The position numbers and the translations under genes are program-made. Shown piece after piece: positions 25,827-35,579 of a DNA stretch of 64,000 nt. The notes under the pieces are model-generated. The model was not told the origin of the DNA, made no database searches, and was given only the letters and a program-made list of their open reading frames with translations. This DNA comes from Hellea sp. (GTDB lineage: Bacteria; Pseudomonadota; Alphaproteobacteria; Caulobacterales; Maricaulaceae), in NCBI GenBank assembly GCA_014238285.1, contig JABABK010000007.1:1-64000 (forward strand). The letters are read 5' to 3'. Each line of letters begins with the position of its first letter. The stretch's first letter is position 1.

Positions 25827-26566
25827 AAGCTTGTACCAATACCTGCGCCAACCCATAAAAGATTGTCTTTAGCCGTAAACCCATTGCCATTTCCATCGAC
25901 TTTGAACCGAAGTGTGTCTTCAGAAGATATGGAATAATTAGCGCCGACATAAGCCGAAACATTGTCATTTATATCCTGAGTAATCGCCGCTGACGCTAGT
26001 CCATATTCGTAATCACCCGGTCCGTCAGCCGTCACAAAAGCCGCTGTTAAGCCTAAGTCTAAACTGGTTTTTTCGGCTAGTTCCAAACTATGACTAACCC
26101 CTCCTTCGAGTGTAAAGGCTTCCAGATCAAGATCATAATAAGCATATATACTCGGCGCTAGAACCGTATCAAAATCAAGCCCAGCATTAACCTCAAATGA
26201 TGAAGCGCCGCCAAAATCAAACAGACCGCCCGGCGTGTCCGGGAAATGATAAATCGTGAACCCCGTACTACCGCTGATCGTATCGGACAAAGCAAATCCA
26301 TACCCGCCATAGACATCAATTTCATCAATCGCCGCTGACGATGTTTCGCCCATAGCCAGAGATGACCAAGCGCCTAAAGTCCAATTGCCATAGCCCAGTT
26401 CTGCGCCTGTTTGAACAGCGCCGCGCTGATAGCTAACGCCGCGAAAAACATATTCCGAAACAATATCGGCTGTTGTTGATACACTTATATCTTCGGCCCA
26501 TGCAGAAGTACCTCCCATAACCATCGTCAATGTGAGGGCTGTCGTGCCCGCTATTAAATTTTTCAT
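25823..26566 (-). CDS. TorF family putative porin
   Basis: A 247-residue outer-membrane beta-barrel of the TorF/Gcw_chp family. A signal peptide (ending SAWAE, about residue 25) precedes the diagnostic VSTTADIVSEYVFRGVSYQR and alternating strands such as YGNWTLGAWSSLA and SIYAYYDLDLEAFTLEGGVS, ending in GAGIGTSF with terminal phenylalanine. The AGGAGA ribosome site is strong. The transported solute is not known. Confidence 0.85.
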   Translation of the reverse strand: MKNLIAGTTALTLTMVMGGTSAWAEDISVSTTADIVSEYVFRGVSYQRGAVQTGAELGYGNWTLGAWSSLAMGETSSAAIDEIDVYGGYGFALSDTISGSTGFTIYHFPDTPGGLFDFGGASSFEVNAGLDFDTVLAPSIYAYYDLDLEAFTLEGGVSHSLELAEKTSLDLGLTAAFVTADGPGDYEYGLASAAITQDINDNVSAYVGANYSISSEDTLRFKVDGNGNGFTAKDNLLWVGAGIGTSF

Positions 26567-26645
26567 AATTGTCTCCTGTCTTCAAACATTAATTGCTTGT
26601 GAGAAAACAGAAAAGCGGCGCGATAGCGAACAAAACCGCATATAT

Positions 26646-26673
26646 TAAGCCGCCAAGACAAGTCATGGCGGCT
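26646..26673. terminator. Hairpin after secA
   Basis: AAGCCGCCA, a 10-base loop and TGGCGGCTT form a perfect 9-bp stem 45 bases past the secA stop, between it and the porin gene. The tract after it on the minus strand (TTAATATA) is a poor T-run, so factor-independent termination is likely but not strong. Confidence 0.55.
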
Positions 26674-26717
26674 TATTGTGCAAATATGCTTATTATTAAG
26701 GCATAAATTTAAACGAT

Positions 26718-29396
26718 TTAAGCACGCCCATGACAATGCTTAACCTTATTACCAGACCCGCAAGGGCACGGCGCATTTCTAGAAATGCCCATAAGAGCTG
26801 AGGGGTCAAGGTCACCTGAAGCGCCCACTGGCTTAGATTCATTCACCATATCCATAGGTGAGCGTGCGCCTTTAGCGGCTTCGGTTTGCTGTTGTTGCTG
26901 GGCTTGTTGGCGCTGCATTTGAACATTGATCAAAAGCCTGTTTATAGCCTGCGTCACACCTTCTCTCAAATCTGTGAGAAGTTTATCAAAAAGCACAAAA
27001 GCTTCTGATTTATATTCATTAAGCGGATCGCGCTGACCATAGCTTCTCAGGCCAATAACAGACTTAAGGGCATCCAGATGCTGTAGGTGTTCACGCCAAT
27101 TATTGTCGATCACCTGCAGGAGAACTTGCTTCTCGGCATTCCGATATTGTTCTTGATCGACGGTTGCTGATAATTCTTTGACCATATTATCAGCCGTATC
27201 ACGCAGACGGGTTAGCATTTCTTCATCAGCAATGCCTTCTTCGGCCGCCCAGTCTTTAAACGGTAAATCCATCAGCATGATGTCGCGGGTCTTTTCTTTC
27301 AAGTCATCAATATTCCACTGCTCAGCATAGGCCTTTTTTGGAACATACGCATCAATCAGGTCTTCACAGACTTGATGACGGAAATCTTCGATAACATCTG
27401 AAACGTCTTCGTCGCGCATAAATTCAAGCCGCTGTTCAAAGATGGTCTTACGCTGATCATTCATGACGTCGTCAAATTTCAGCAGGTTTTTGCGAATATC
27501 ATAATTGCGCGTTTCAACTTTGACTTGGGCGCGCTCGACCGCTTTTGTCATAAAACGATTGGTCAGGTTTTCACCCTCTTCCCAGCCCATTTTACCCATC
27601 ATATTTTTCAGGCGATCCCCGCCAAAAATACGCATTAAATCATCTTCAGTAGATAAATAAAACTTTGAACGGCCAGGATCACCTTGACGGCCAGTCCGGC
27701 CACGAAGCTGATTATCAATCCGGCGACTTTCATGGCGCTCCGTCGCCAAAACATAAAGACCGCCAGCGTCAAGTGCCTGACGTTTCAATATCCCTATTTC
27801 TTCTTTAATTAATTCTTCGATCTTAGCGGATTCTGATTCGGAGGCTGTTTCAGGAATTTCGGATTCTAGACGCATGTCTAAATTCCCACCGAGCTGAATA
27901 TCAGTTCCTCGACCTGCCATATTGGTCGCAATGGTTACTGCGCCAGGAACACCTGCCTGTGAAACAATAGAGGCTTCTTGCTCATGATACCGTGCGTTTA
28001 AAACTTTGTGTTCAATCTCTTCAGCTTTTAAGGCTTCAGATAATTTTTCAGACTTTTCGATGGAAACTGTGCCTACCAAAACCGGTTGTCCATTTTTCTT
28101 ACACTCACGGATTTCTTTGATGATTGCGGAAAATTTTTCGCCTTCCGTTCGGAAAATAACATCTTCGTCATCAACCCGCATAATCGGCTTATTGGTCGGA
28201 ATAATAAGCATATCAAGACTGTAAATATCGTGAAACTCTGACGCTTCCGTTTCAGCGGTTCCGGTCATGCCTGATAATTTGTCATAAAGCCGGAAATAGT
28301 TTTGCAGTGTTACAGACGCCAACGTGACGTTTTCCGGTTTGATATCGACATTTTCTTTAGCTTCAATCGCCTGATGAAGACCTTCCGAAAGACGGCGGCC
28401 CGACATCATGCGGCCAGTAAATTCGTCAATCAGAACAACTTCGTCGTCTTTAACAATGTAATCTTTATCTAAGATGAAAACTTTATGAGCTTTTAGAGCT
28501 TGGTTGATGTGGTGAACAATCGTGACGTTCTCGATGTCATAAAGGCCTTCGCCTTTCAAGAGGTCTCGCTCCCGCAAAATACTTTCGATCTGCTCATTGC
28601 CGCTTTCGTTAAAGGCTGCGCTTCTGGCCTTTTCGTCAACCTCATAACCCTCTTCAGCAATTTGCGGGATAATTTCATCAATTGTCTGATAAAATTCAGA
28701 CTTATCATCTGTCGGTCCGGATATAATGAGCGGCGTCCGGGCCTCGTCAATTAAAATAGAATCGATCTCATCGATAATCGCAAAACTATGAGATTTTTGC
28801 AGCATTTCCTCGATGGAATATTTCATATTATCGCGCAGATAATCAAAACCAAATTCATTATTGGTTCCGTAAGTTATATCGCAATTATAGGCTTTTTGTC
28901 GATTTGGGTCCCAAGGTTCGTGATTATTGATACAGCCGACTGTCATGCCAAGAAAAGTATAGACTTGTCCCATCCATTCGGCGTCTCGGCTAGCGAGATA
29001 TTCGTTCACAGTTACAATATGAACGCCGGTTCCTGGCAGAGCATTTAAGTAAGCGGCTAGAGTTGAAACAAGCGTTTTACCTTCACCTGTTCGCATTTCT
29101 GCGATTTCGCCGCGGTGCAAAGTCACGCCGCCGATAAGCTGAACATCATAATGACGTTGACCTAAAGTCCTTTTAGCCGCTTCACGAACAGTTGCGAACG
29201 CTTCCGGTAAAATATCATCTAGCGTGGCACCATCACTTAAACGCTGACGGAACTCTTCCGTCTTGAGCTTTAGAGCGTCATCGGTCATGGCTGCAAATTC
29301 AGGCTCCATACCGTTAATTTTAGCGACAAGAGGCCGTAATTTTTTAAGCTTTCGGTCATTTTCAGATCCGAAAATTTTCTTAGCAATGCCAAGCAT
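26718..29396 (-). CDS. secA: Protein translocase ATPase SecA
   Basis: The 892-residue motor drives preproteins through SecYEG. Walker [12 protein letters not shown] is near residue 105, the DEAD-type [21 protein letters not shown] near 210, and NBD2 contains [15 protein letters not shown] and [11 protein letters not shown] near 580. The helical scaffold with [20 protein letters not shown] is intact. A glutamine-rich linker leads to the C-terminal zinc-binding tail [14 protein letters not shown], which binds SecB; secB is also in this window at 60174. A short palindrome GGTTAC-AGGG-GTAACC lies in the leader at 29411-29426. Confidence 0.98.
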   Translation of the reverse strand: MLGIAKKIFGSENDRKLKKLRPLVAKINGMEPEFAAMTDDALKLKTEEFRQRLSDGATLDDILPEAFATVREAAKRTLGQRHYDVQLIGGVTLHRGEIAEMRTGEGKTLVSTLAAYLNALPGTGVHIVTVNEYLASRDAEWMGQVYTFLGMTVGCINNHEPWDPNRQKAYNCDITYGTNNEFGFDYLRDNMKYSIEEMLQKSHSFAIIDEIDSILIDEARTPLIISGPTDDKSEFYQTIDEIIPQIAEEGYEVDEKARSAAFNESGNEQIESILRERDLLKGEGLYDIENVTIVHHINQALKAHKVFILDKDYIVKDDEVVLIDEFTGRMMSGRRLSEGLHQAIEAKENVDIKPENVTLASVTLQNYFRLYDKLSGMTGTAETEASEFHDIYSLDMLIIPTNKPIMRVDDEDVIFRTEGEKFSAIIKEIRECKKNGQPVLVGTVSIEKSEKLSEALKAEEIEHKVLNARYHEQEASIVSQAGVPGAVTIATNMAGRGTDIQLGGNLDMRLESEIPETASESESAKIEELIKEEIGILKRQALDAGGLYVLATERHESRRIDNQLRGRTGRQGDPGRSKFYLSTEDDLMRIFGGDRLKNMMGKMGWEEGENLTNRFMTKAVERAQVKVETRNYDIRKNLLKFDDVMNDQRKTIFEQRLEFMRDEDVSDVIEDFRHQVCEDLIDAYVPKKAYAEQWNIDDLKEKTRDIMLMDLPFKDWAAEEGIADEEMLTRLRDTADNMVKELSATVDQEQYRNAEKQVLLQVIDNNWREHLQHLDALKSVIGLRSYGQRDPLNEYKSEAFVLFDKLLTDLREGVTQAINRLLINVQMQRQQAQQQQQTEAAKGARSPMDMVNESKPVGASGDLDPSALMGISRNAPCPCGSGNKVKHCHGRA

Positions 29397-29538
29397 GTAA
29401 ACTCCTGGGGGGTTACAGGGGTAACCTTATTCTTATTATCTTCGGGGGTGACTTAGGTACGATGGTGCAGTAAGTCAATAAAAGGGCTGAAATCCTTGGC
29501 AGAAATTAATCATTCTGTCGTTGTTCGGGGAGGTATAC

Positions 29539-30423
29539 TTGTCCAAATTGCTAGAAACACCTCGGAAACGCGTCTTGGGTATAATCGCGGCCTGTTTAGT
29601 TGGCCTGATTATTTTAATTCTGATTGCGCGAGCACCCAAAAACAGCGCCCCAACAGGTGACATACCCGTTTCTCTGGACAATAACATTATTGCTTCTGTG
29701 AACGGATCCCCGATATATCAAAGCCAATTAGAGGTCATTATTAATAAATTTGGCGACGAAGACAGTAAAATACAAAAATCGGCAGCCCTTGAGCATTTAA
29801 TCGAGCAAAAACTATTGGCTCAAAAGGCTAAAGACGAAGATCTAAATAGACAAACAAGCATTCAAAGCCAGCTACAGCTAGCCCGCGACACTATTTTAGC
29901 AGACGCCATGATTAAGCAGTTCATCGAGGACAATATCACAGATGATGAGCTTCGAACTTTCTATGACACTCAAACCAAACTTCAAGGGCCAGAATTGCAA
30001 ATCAAAGCCCGCCAAATAGTTTCCCCTGACGAAGCGACGGCAAAAGAAGTTATCCGCAGGCTAGACGACGGTAAATCTTTTGTTTCTATTGCTTTAGCTT
30101 TTTCAATCGATCGAGCTACTCGCGAAAACGGCGGAGATATGGGCTATATATCCAGAGATGTTCTAGACTCCACGTTAACAGAAAAAATCTTCGCTGGCGA
30201 TGACGGCGTAAGGCTTGAGCCCTTTCAGACAAAGCAAGGCTGGCATGTTGTCGAAATTATGTCCCGACGAATGTCCCCCATTGCCAGCTTTGAAGATCGC
30301 TATGAACACATACGAAAATTAGTCTCCGCGCAAAAGGTTGAACAGTTTTTGGATCGCCTTAAACAAGGGGCTAAAATAGACTATGTAACCACAAGCTCGG
30401 ACTCCGAAATACCAAACGATTAA
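29539..30423 (+). CDS. Membrane-anchored parvulin-type peptidylprolyl isomerase (SurA/PpiC-like)
   Basis: A 294-residue periplasmic foldase tethered by one helix (about residues 13-33, VLGIIAACLVGLIILILIA). A SurA-N-like helical region (about 50-140) precedes a parvulin domain (about 148-250) with KARQIVSPDEATAKEVIRRL, GGDMGYISRD and PFQTKQGWHVVEI. TTG at 29539 is preferred over TTG at 29521 because GGGGAGG lies 5 bases before it. Located upstream of argJ by two bases and divergent from secA, matching a common alphaproteobacterial order. Confidence 0.88.
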   Translation: MSKLLETPRKRVLGIIAACLVGLIILILIARAPKNSAPTGDIPVSLDNNIIASVNGSPIYQSQLEVIINKFGDEDSKIQKSAALEHLIEQKLLAQKAKDEDLNRQTSIQSQLQLARDTILADAMIKQFIEDNITDDELRTFYDTQTKLQGPELQIKARQIVSPDEATAKEVIRRLDDGKSFVSIALAFSIDRATRENGGDMGYISRDVLDSTLTEKIFAGDDGVRLEPFQTKQGWHVVEIMSRRMSPIASFEDRYEHIRKLVSAQKVEQFLDRLKQGAKIDYVTTSSDSEIPND

Positions 30424-30425
30424 TT

Positions 30426-31664
30426 ATGACGATTTCTCCCTTTGCCCCAAAATCTTTTCCAAGGCTTGAGCCTGTAGCCGGGTTTGACATGGCCGTTGCT
30501 GAAACCGGCGTTCGGTACAAAGACCGAAGTGACCTTTGGGTCCTACGCGGGATACCGGGCACTCAAATTGCGGGCGTCTTTACGAAAAGTCTCATGCCGG
30601 GCGCACCTGTTGATTGGTCAAGGCGGGCGTTATTGAGTCCCGACAACCCCGACAAACCCCGCATTCTTGTTGTGAATTCAGGAAACGCCAACGTTTTTAC
30701 GGGGTCCGCCGGCGCCCAAGCGACAGAACTGACCGCGAAGGTTGCTGAAAAAATCTTTGATACGGAACAAAAATCCGTCATGCTCGCATCCACAGGCGTT
30801 ATTGGGGAGATTTTGGACGTAGAAAAAATTGTGCGCTCGCTTCCAAATATGGTCCAAACCATGGACGTAAATTTGTGGGAAGAAGCGGCTAACGCCATTG
30901 CCACAACAGACACTTATCCCAAAGGCGCAACGGCTTCATGTGAAATACACGGCGTGCCAGTTAGGATTAACGGCATTGCAAAAGGCTCGGGCATGATTGC
31001 CCCCGATATGGCGACCATGTTGGGGTTTATAGCCACTGATGCCAAAATTGGGCAAAGCGCCCTACAAACTATCTTATCGGGGTTTACGCAATTAACGTTC
31101 AACGCGATAACGGTCGATAGCGACACATCCACATCAGACACCGTCTTGTTGGCTGCCAGCGGAGCCGCAGATCATCCGATCATTTCTGATGCTCACGATT
31201 CTGCACTGCATGATTTTAAAAATGCTTTATTGAACGTTATGTTAGGCCTAGCTCACCAAATTATTAAAGACGGTGAAGGCGCATCAAAATTTATCTCGAT
31301 CGATGTTAAGGGAGCTGTCTCTGATGAAAGCGCGCGAACAATAGCCATGTCTATTGGCAATTCCCCATTGGTCAAAACCGCCATTGCCGGCGAAGATGCC
31401 AATTGGGGAAGAATAGTTATGGCCATCGGAAAATCGGGAGAGCCAGCAGATCCTGAGAAGCTATCCGTATCGATAGGCCCTCATCTTTTGGCCGAGAACG
31501 GGCAATTGGCAGAAACTTATAAAGAAGAACATGGCGCGACCTATATGAAGCGTGATTATATTGAACTTTCAATTGATATTGGCCTGGGCCAAGGCAGCTA
31601 TACGGCTTGGACTTGCGACCTGACACATCGTTATATAGTTATTAACGCTGATTACAGAAGTTAA
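30426..31664 (+). CDS. argJ: Bifunctional ornithine acetyltransferase / N-acetylglutamate synthase
   Basis: A 412-residue enzyme that moves the acetyl group from N-acetylornithine to glutamate in the cyclic arginine pathway. It is made as a precursor that cleaves itself before the threonine in KGSGMIAPDMATMLGF (about residues 183-198); that Thr is the new N-terminus of the beta chain and the nucleophile. VNSGNANVFTG (about 80) and CDLTHRYIVINADYRS at the C-terminus are further family marks. It starts two bases after the foldase gene and precedes mutT. Confidence 0.97.
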   Translation: MTISPFAPKSFPRLEPVAGFDMAVAETGVRYKDRSDLWVLRGIPGTQIAGVFTKSLMPGAPVDWSRRALLSPDNPDKPRILVVNSGNANVFTGSAGAQATELTAKVAEKIFDTEQKSVMLASTGVIGEILDVEKIVRSLPNMVQTMDVNLWEEAANAIATTDTYPKGATASCEIHGVPVRINGIAKGSGMIAPDMATMLGFIATDAKIGQSALQTILSGFTQLTFNAITVDSDTSTSDTVLLAASGAADHPIISDAHDSALHDFKNALLNVMLGLAHQIIKDGEGASKFISIDVKGAVSDESARTIAMSIGNSPLVKTAIAGEDANWGRIVMAIGKSGEPADPEKLSVSIGPHLLAENGQLAETYKEEHGATYMKRDYIELSIDIGLGQGSYTAWTCDLTHRYIVINADYRS

Positions 31665-31710
31665 CCGCCCCAATCTAATTATTACCATGTTGTTAAGGTA
31701 TCGCCCGTAA

Positions 31711-32136
31711 ATGTATAAACAAGTATTGCTAGTCGTAGCTTGTGCGCTAATCGACACTGATGGACGAGTCCTGATGTGTCAGCGCCCAGCTGATAAAGAT
31801 TTTTCTGGAAAATGGGAATTTCCAGGAGGAAAATTGGAGGCTTACGAACGGCCAGAAGACGCTATTGTCAGAGAACTAAGAGAAGAATTAGCCATTGAGC
31901 CGTGTGAACGGTGCTTACAGCCTTTTTCTTTCGTCTCACACGAATATGACAAATTTCATCTTCTTATGCCGCTTTTCTTATGCCGCCAATGGGATGGATT
32001 TCTTCGTCCCCAAGAAGGACAAATGGTCAAGTGGGTTTTCCCACGCCATATTATGGATTTGGATCTTGTTCCGGCTGATATCCAGCTAGCACAAGAGATT
32101 AGGGATCGGCTCCAAGAGAACCGAAGATATGAATGA
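31711..32136 (+). CDS. mutT: NUDIX hydrolase, 8-oxo-dGTP diphosphatase MutT
   Basis: A 141-residue Nudix protein. The Nudix box GGKLEAYERPEDAIVRELREEL (about residues 35-56, slightly longer writing omitted) has the GX5EX7REUXEE pattern that binds magnesium; the preceding GKWEFPGGK and the C-terminal region fit MutT rather than ADP-ribose hydrolases. It would clean 8-oxo-dGTP from the nucleotide pool. Neighbouring argJ upstream and Flp pilin downstream, the latter coupled by an ATGA overlap. Confidence 0.92.
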   Translation: MYKQVLLVVACALIDTDGRVLMCQRPADKDFSGKWEFPGGKLEAYERPEDAIVRELREELAIEPCERCLQPFSFVSHEYDKFHLLMPLFLCRQWDGFLRPQEGQMVKWVFPRHIMDLDLVPADIQLAQEIRDRLQENRRYE

Positions 32137-32339
32137 AAATGGGCTATAAAAAAACATCATTCAAAAAGTATTTGAACGATTATTGGAACAACGACTCCGG
32201 CGCAACCGCCATCGAATATGGTTTACTTACAGCACTTATTGCTGTCGCTATGATCGTAGGACTTCAAATCCTCGGAGCGGGCAATGAAGGTTCCTGGAAT
32301 AGTGTTGCAGCAGACGTTGCTGAGGCTATGGATCAATAA
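32133..32339 (+). CDS. Flp family type IVb pilin
   Basis: A 68-residue pilin precursor. The prepilin peptidase site falls after the glycine in NDSG-ATAIEYGLL (about residue 23), with the conserved glutamate at +5 of the mature protein, followed by one hydrophobic helix (about 29-48) and a short C-terminus. Its ATG overlaps the mutT stop, so it is expressed with argJ-mutT rather than with a tad secretion cluster; no tad/cpa genes are in this window. The 3' end overlaps the convergent methyltransferase gene by 14 bases. Confidence 0.88.
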   Translation: MKMGYKKTSFKKYLNDYWNNDSGATAIEYGLLTALIAVAMIVGLQILGAGNEGSWNSVAADVAEAMDQ

Positions 32340-33189
32340 TTTCAGCTCTTATGTCTTTAAGAGCATCGGAGAGTCTTGTTTTTGCGGAACCGGGCTTTAA
32401 GGGTTTTTGTTGACTTTCATGAGGCGACCATCCCGTTGCCCATAAAATGTCAAACAAAGCTTCATATTTTCCTTCAACATTTTGCTCGAAATAATGGCGC
32501 TTAATTCTATCTAAAAATGTTCGGCCCTCATATTGAGGCGTATAAGCTGTGAGATAGTTTGTTTCACCTATATCCCTCAAATCCTCAATGAGCGTTTTTA
32601 AGGCCGTATAATTTACCCGGCACGGATCTCGATCAATAACCGGCAGTGCAAAGCCAGAAGCGTTAAGAAGACCTGCCGCTTGCTGAACATCGATCATCGG
32701 TGCAACCCTAGGAATTATCCCGCCATATTTATCCTGATCGGCTCCAAAACAGGCCCGGCGCAGCCCGAGTAAACTCTCCCCTCCAAGCAAAGCGCTCAAA
32801 AACAAGCCATCGGGAACCATGTTTTCTCGAGTCGTTCTCATGACAAGAGGAACTTCATTGAGACTTTGCAAAACCAAGCCTGATAAAATTAGATCTGGAT
32901 TTACGCCCTTAGGCCATGTCGCAGGCCAGTCATGATAAATTATTATGTTTTCTGGTTTTTTATCGGGTGGCAAGTTTAAGACAAAACTATCGACAAAGTC
33001 TGGAAGCCCAATAATGATAGCCAGTTTAAACTGGCGATTAATATCGATTATTCGCTCTGCAGCATCTTCACCACAACGTCGCAGTAAAAAAGCATCATTG
33101 GTTCTACGCGCAGCTCTTTCTCGCCTGACACGGCGTAGAGCTGGATTAAATATTTGCGGAGTCGGTGAGTTTTCGCGCATAATCGTCAT
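32326..33189 (-). CDS. SAM-dependent methyltransferase-like protein, NDUFAF5/BioC-type
   Basis: A 287-residue protein resembling the NDUFAF5 branch of class I methyltransferases: IFNPALRRVRRERAARRT at the start, LLRRCGEDAAERIIDINR, then WPKGVNPDLILSGLVLQSLNE (motif where NDUFAF5 has an acidic-W-N-L sequence), PDGLFLSALLGGESLLGLR, and a C-terminal DL-DIGETNYL segment. The glycine-rich SAM loop is weak, so activity is uncertain. MTIMRENS at 33189 is chosen because comF begins two bases further on the other strand; a start at 33261 would overlap comF. In mitochondria the homologue modifies an arginine of complex I. Confidence 0.75.
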   Translation of the reverse strand: MTIMRENSPTPQIFNPALRRVRRERAARRTNDAFLLRRCGEDAAERIIDINRQFKLAIIIGLPDFVDSFVLNLPPDKKPENIIIYHDWPATWPKGVNPDLILSGLVLQSLNEVPLVMRTTRENMVPDGLFLSALLGGESLLGLRRACFGADQDKYGGIIPRVAPMIDVQQAAGLLNASGFALPVIDRDPCRVNYTALKTLIEDLRDIGETNYLTAYTPQYEGRTFLDRIKRHYFEQNVEGKYEALFDILWATGWSPHESQQKPLKPGSAKTRLSDALKDIRAEIIDP

Positions 33190-33191
33190 AT

Positions 33192-33968
33192 ATGCCAAGT
33201 CGCGTGAAAATAAACCCTCTTTCGAGTTCTTTAACGAGCTCTCTGCGCGGCTCGAAGACATTGGGACGCTCTTTACTTGACATATTACTACCGCCAGAAC
33301 ACAGCTTTGGGCGAGATAATGATCGTTTGGATTGGAGTAAATTCACATTTCTGGACGACCCATGCTGCCATCTTTGCGGGTTTCCATTTGAATTTGACCA
33401 AGGTAGCGGCGCTATTTGCGGGGCCTGCGCCGGACGCACGCCCATTTTTGATCAGGGCCGCGCCGCATTTGCCTATGATGAGCATAGCCGCCCTTACATC
33501 CTAGCCTTTAAGCATGGCGGCCGAACCATCCATTTAGATCGCTTTGCTCGCCAGTTACAGCGGGCCGGACATCTTTTTTGGAACGACGCCGACATGATTA
33601 TCCCTGTGCCGCTTCATCATAGCCGCTTGATCAAAAGACGGTTTAACCAAGCCGCTTTACTGGCACGGGCCTTATCAAAGCACACGTCCGTTCCTTTTGC
33701 CCCAGAAATATTATATCGGCATAAAGCAACACCTTCCCAAGGTGGCCAATCCCAAAAAGGACGATTTCGAAATGTGAAAGGGGCTTTTACTATTCCCGAC
33801 GCCATCAAAAATACGCTAGAAAACAAGACGATTATCCTTATCGATGATGTTATGACCACTGGCGCAACCATTGAAGCCTGTACCAAAACTTTAAAACGCG
33901 GCGGCGCACAAAAGGTCTATGCTTTAACATTGTCACGGGTTGTCAGGGCCCAGCAAATCCCTACATAA
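33192..33968 (+). CDS. comF: ComF family protein (phosphoribosyltransferase-like)
   Basis: A 258-residue ComF-type protein used in DNA uptake in some bacteria. A zinc-finger-like CCHLCG-(n)-CGACAG lies at about residues 57-78, and the PRTase domain carries IPVPLHHSRLIKRRFNQAALLA (about 137-158) and the pyrophosphate-binding ILIDDVMTTGATIEAC (about 213-228). The ATG at 33192 lacks a clear ribosome site, and the long N-terminus before the metal motif (LLDILLPPE) means a later start is possible. First gene of the comF-grxC-nitrilase-DUF1178 string conserved in alphaproteobacteria. Confidence 0.85.
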   Translation: MPSRVKINPLSSSLTSSLRGSKTLGRSLLDILLPPEHSFGRDNDRLDWSKFTFLDDPCCHLCGFPFEFDQGSGAICGACAGRTPIFDQGRAAFAYDEHSRPYILAFKHGGRTIHLDRFARQLQRAGHLFWNDADMIIPVPLHHSRLIKRRFNQAALLARALSKHTSVPFAPEILYRHKATPSQGGQSQKGRFRNVKGAFTIPDAIKNTLENKTIILIDDVMTTGATIEACTKTLKRGGAQKVYALTLSRVVRAQQIPT

Positions 33969-33997
33969 CAGCCCAAGAAAGATTCAGGAGAGGCTTC

Positions 33998-34255
33998 ATG
34001 CCAAAGATTGAAATTTATACCAAGGCATTCTGCCCGTTTTGTATTCGCGCCAAGAGCCTTCTAAAATCTAAGGGCGCTAGCTTTATAGATATACCGGCTT
34101 GGATGGACGGCGATAAACGCGCCGAGATGCGAAAGCGCGCAAACGGCGGAAATACATTCCCGCAAATCTTTATTGGCGGCAAACATATTGGCGGCTGTGA
34201 TGACCTGTTCGCGCTCGAGAGAGCTGGCGGTCTAGACCCTCTTCTTCAAAGTTAA
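33998..34255 (+). CDS. grxC: Glutaredoxin 3
   Basis: An 85-residue thiol-disulfide oxidoreductase reduced by glutathione. The redox motif CPFC is at residues 11-14, the cis-proline loop TFPQIFIGGKHIGGCDDL at about 52-69 binds glutathione. The Shine-Dalgarno AGGAG precedes the ATG. The neighbouring nitrilase-family gene starts three bases after its stop; gshB in the same window makes its reductant. Confidence 0.95.
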   Translation: MPKIEIYTKAFCPFCIRAKSLLKSKGASFIDIPAWMDGDKRAEMRKRANGGNTFPQIFIGGKHIGGCDDLFALERAGGLDPLLQS

Positions 34256-34258
34256 GCC

Positions 34259-35071
34259 ATGCGTGTCGCCTGTATTCAACTCCGTAGCGGAACTGATATT
34301 ACCGCTAACATTGAAACGGCAAACCGCCTTGTTCGCCAGGCCGCGCAAGACGGAGCGAGGCTCATAGCAACGCCTGAAATGACGCATATTCTACAGCGCG
34401 CCTCCAAGAACTTGTTTGAAAGCATTAAACCCGAAAGCGCCGATTTGGGCGTAAAAGTTTTTTCAAGCCTCGCGGCCGAATTAAATATTCATCTGATCAT
34501 CGGGTCTCTTGCCATACGCACTGACGAGGCTCGCGCCGCCAATCGGTGTTTTCTTTTTGGCCCAGACGGCGAGATCAAGGCCCGCTATGATAAAATACAT
34601 TTATTTGATGTCAGTGTTTCCAAAAAAGAAACCTGGAAAGAAAGCAATATCTATGATCGCGGCACCAAAGCCGTTATCGGCAAAGCCGGCGCAGCGAATA
34701 TCGGCCTTTCTATTTGTTATGATTTACGCTTCGCACATCTTTACCGGCATTACGCGCAGAGCGGCGCCGATATCATAACCGTTCCCGCGGCCTTTACGCG
34801 TCCAACGGGTGAAGCTCATTGGCACGCCCTTTTAAAATCCAGAGCCATTGAAACAGGCGCTTTTATCCTGGCGCCGGCTCAAGGCGGAGCTCACGAAGAT
34901 GGGCGCGAGACCTATGGTCACTCATTGATCATCAATCCATGGGGTGAAATAATAAGTGAGCTTGATCACGATGAGCCCGGTATTCTTTCTACGCAGATTG
35001 ACCTAGATGAAGTTCGTCAGGCTCGACAAAGAATTCCTGCTTGGAACCACAATCCGCACTTTGAAACATGA
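34259..35071 (+). CDS. Carbon-nitrogen hydrolase (nitrilase superfamily, Nit1-like amidase)
   Basis: A 270-residue amidase of the nitrilase superfamily. The catalytic triad is visible: Glu40 in ATPEMTHI, Lys near 112 in RYDKIHLFDV, and Cys near 153 in LSICYDLRF. The sequence around it resembles the Nit1 group, which hydrolyses deaminated glutathione; its place next to grxC fits a glutathione-linked housekeeping role, though this is inferred. Its stop overlaps the DUF1178 start by four bases. Confidence 0.9.
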   Translation: MRVACIQLRSGTDITANIETANRLVRQAAQDGARLIATPEMTHILQRASKNLFESIKPESADLGVKVFSSLAAELNIHLIIGSLAIRTDEARAANRCFLFGPDGEIKARYDKIHLFDVSVSKKETWKESNIYDRGTKAVIGKAGAANIGLSICYDLRFAHLYRHYAQSGADIITVPAAFTRPTGEAHWHALLKSRAIETGAFILAPAQGGAHEDGRETYGHSLIINPWGEIISELDHDEPGILSTQIDLDEVRQARQRIPAWNHNPHFET

Positions 35072-35508
35072 TCAAATATAATCTCATATGCGAAAGCGAC
35101 CATGAATTTGAAATTTGGTTTTCAAGATCATCAGATTTTGACGAACAAGCGCCAAAAGGCTTAATCGAATGCCCCTTTTGCGGATCAAGTAGAATTGAAA
35201 AAGCTATTATGGCGCCGAATATTTCGACCTCACGCAAAAAGACTGCCATCGCCCAAAAGAAGGCCGACGGCCTCAAAATGATGAATGCGGCTGCCGATAA
35301 AGTCCGTAAAGAAATTGAAAAAAACTGTGACTATGTCGGCGAGAAATTTGCTGATGAAGCGCGCTCTATTCATTACGGCGAAAAACCGCAGCGCGCCATA
35401 TACGGTGAAGCCAGCCCCGCTGAAGCTGCCGAGCTTCACGATGAAGGCGTTGGTATTGCGCCGCTGCCAGATATTCTCGCGCCAAAGCCAAAATCCAAAC
35501 AAAATTAA
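35068..35508 (+). CDS. DUF1178 family protein
   Basis: A 146-residue protein of DUF1178. It starts MIKYNLICESDHEFEIWFSR with the conserved cysteine and WF motif, then GLIECPFCGSSRIEKAIMAP, a CxxC zinc-ribbon-like knuckle with an earlier Cys-x-x-x-His, and a C-terminal YVGEKFADEARSIHYGE. A metal-binding role is likely; no function is known. The ATGA overlap ties it to the nitrilase-family gene. Confidence 0.9.
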   Translation: MIKYNLICESDHEFEIWFSRSSDFDEQAPKGLIECPFCGSSRIEKAIMAPNISTSRKKTAIAQKKADGLKMMNAAADKVRKEIEKNCDYVGEKFADEARSIHYGEKPQRAIYGEASPAEAAELHDEGVGIAPLPDILAPKPKSKQN

Positions 35509-35579
35509 CGTTTATTAAATTCCCGACAGTCTGGCGTTTCAGTAACCTTTAGATAAGCATTCGCGTGTATTTTCAATTT

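Noticed and set aside
29411-29426. GGTTAC-AGGG-GTAACC hairpin in the secA leader as a SecM-like regulator
   Set aside because: It is a short six-base stem with no arrest-peptide frame upstream; too little to call a regulatory element.
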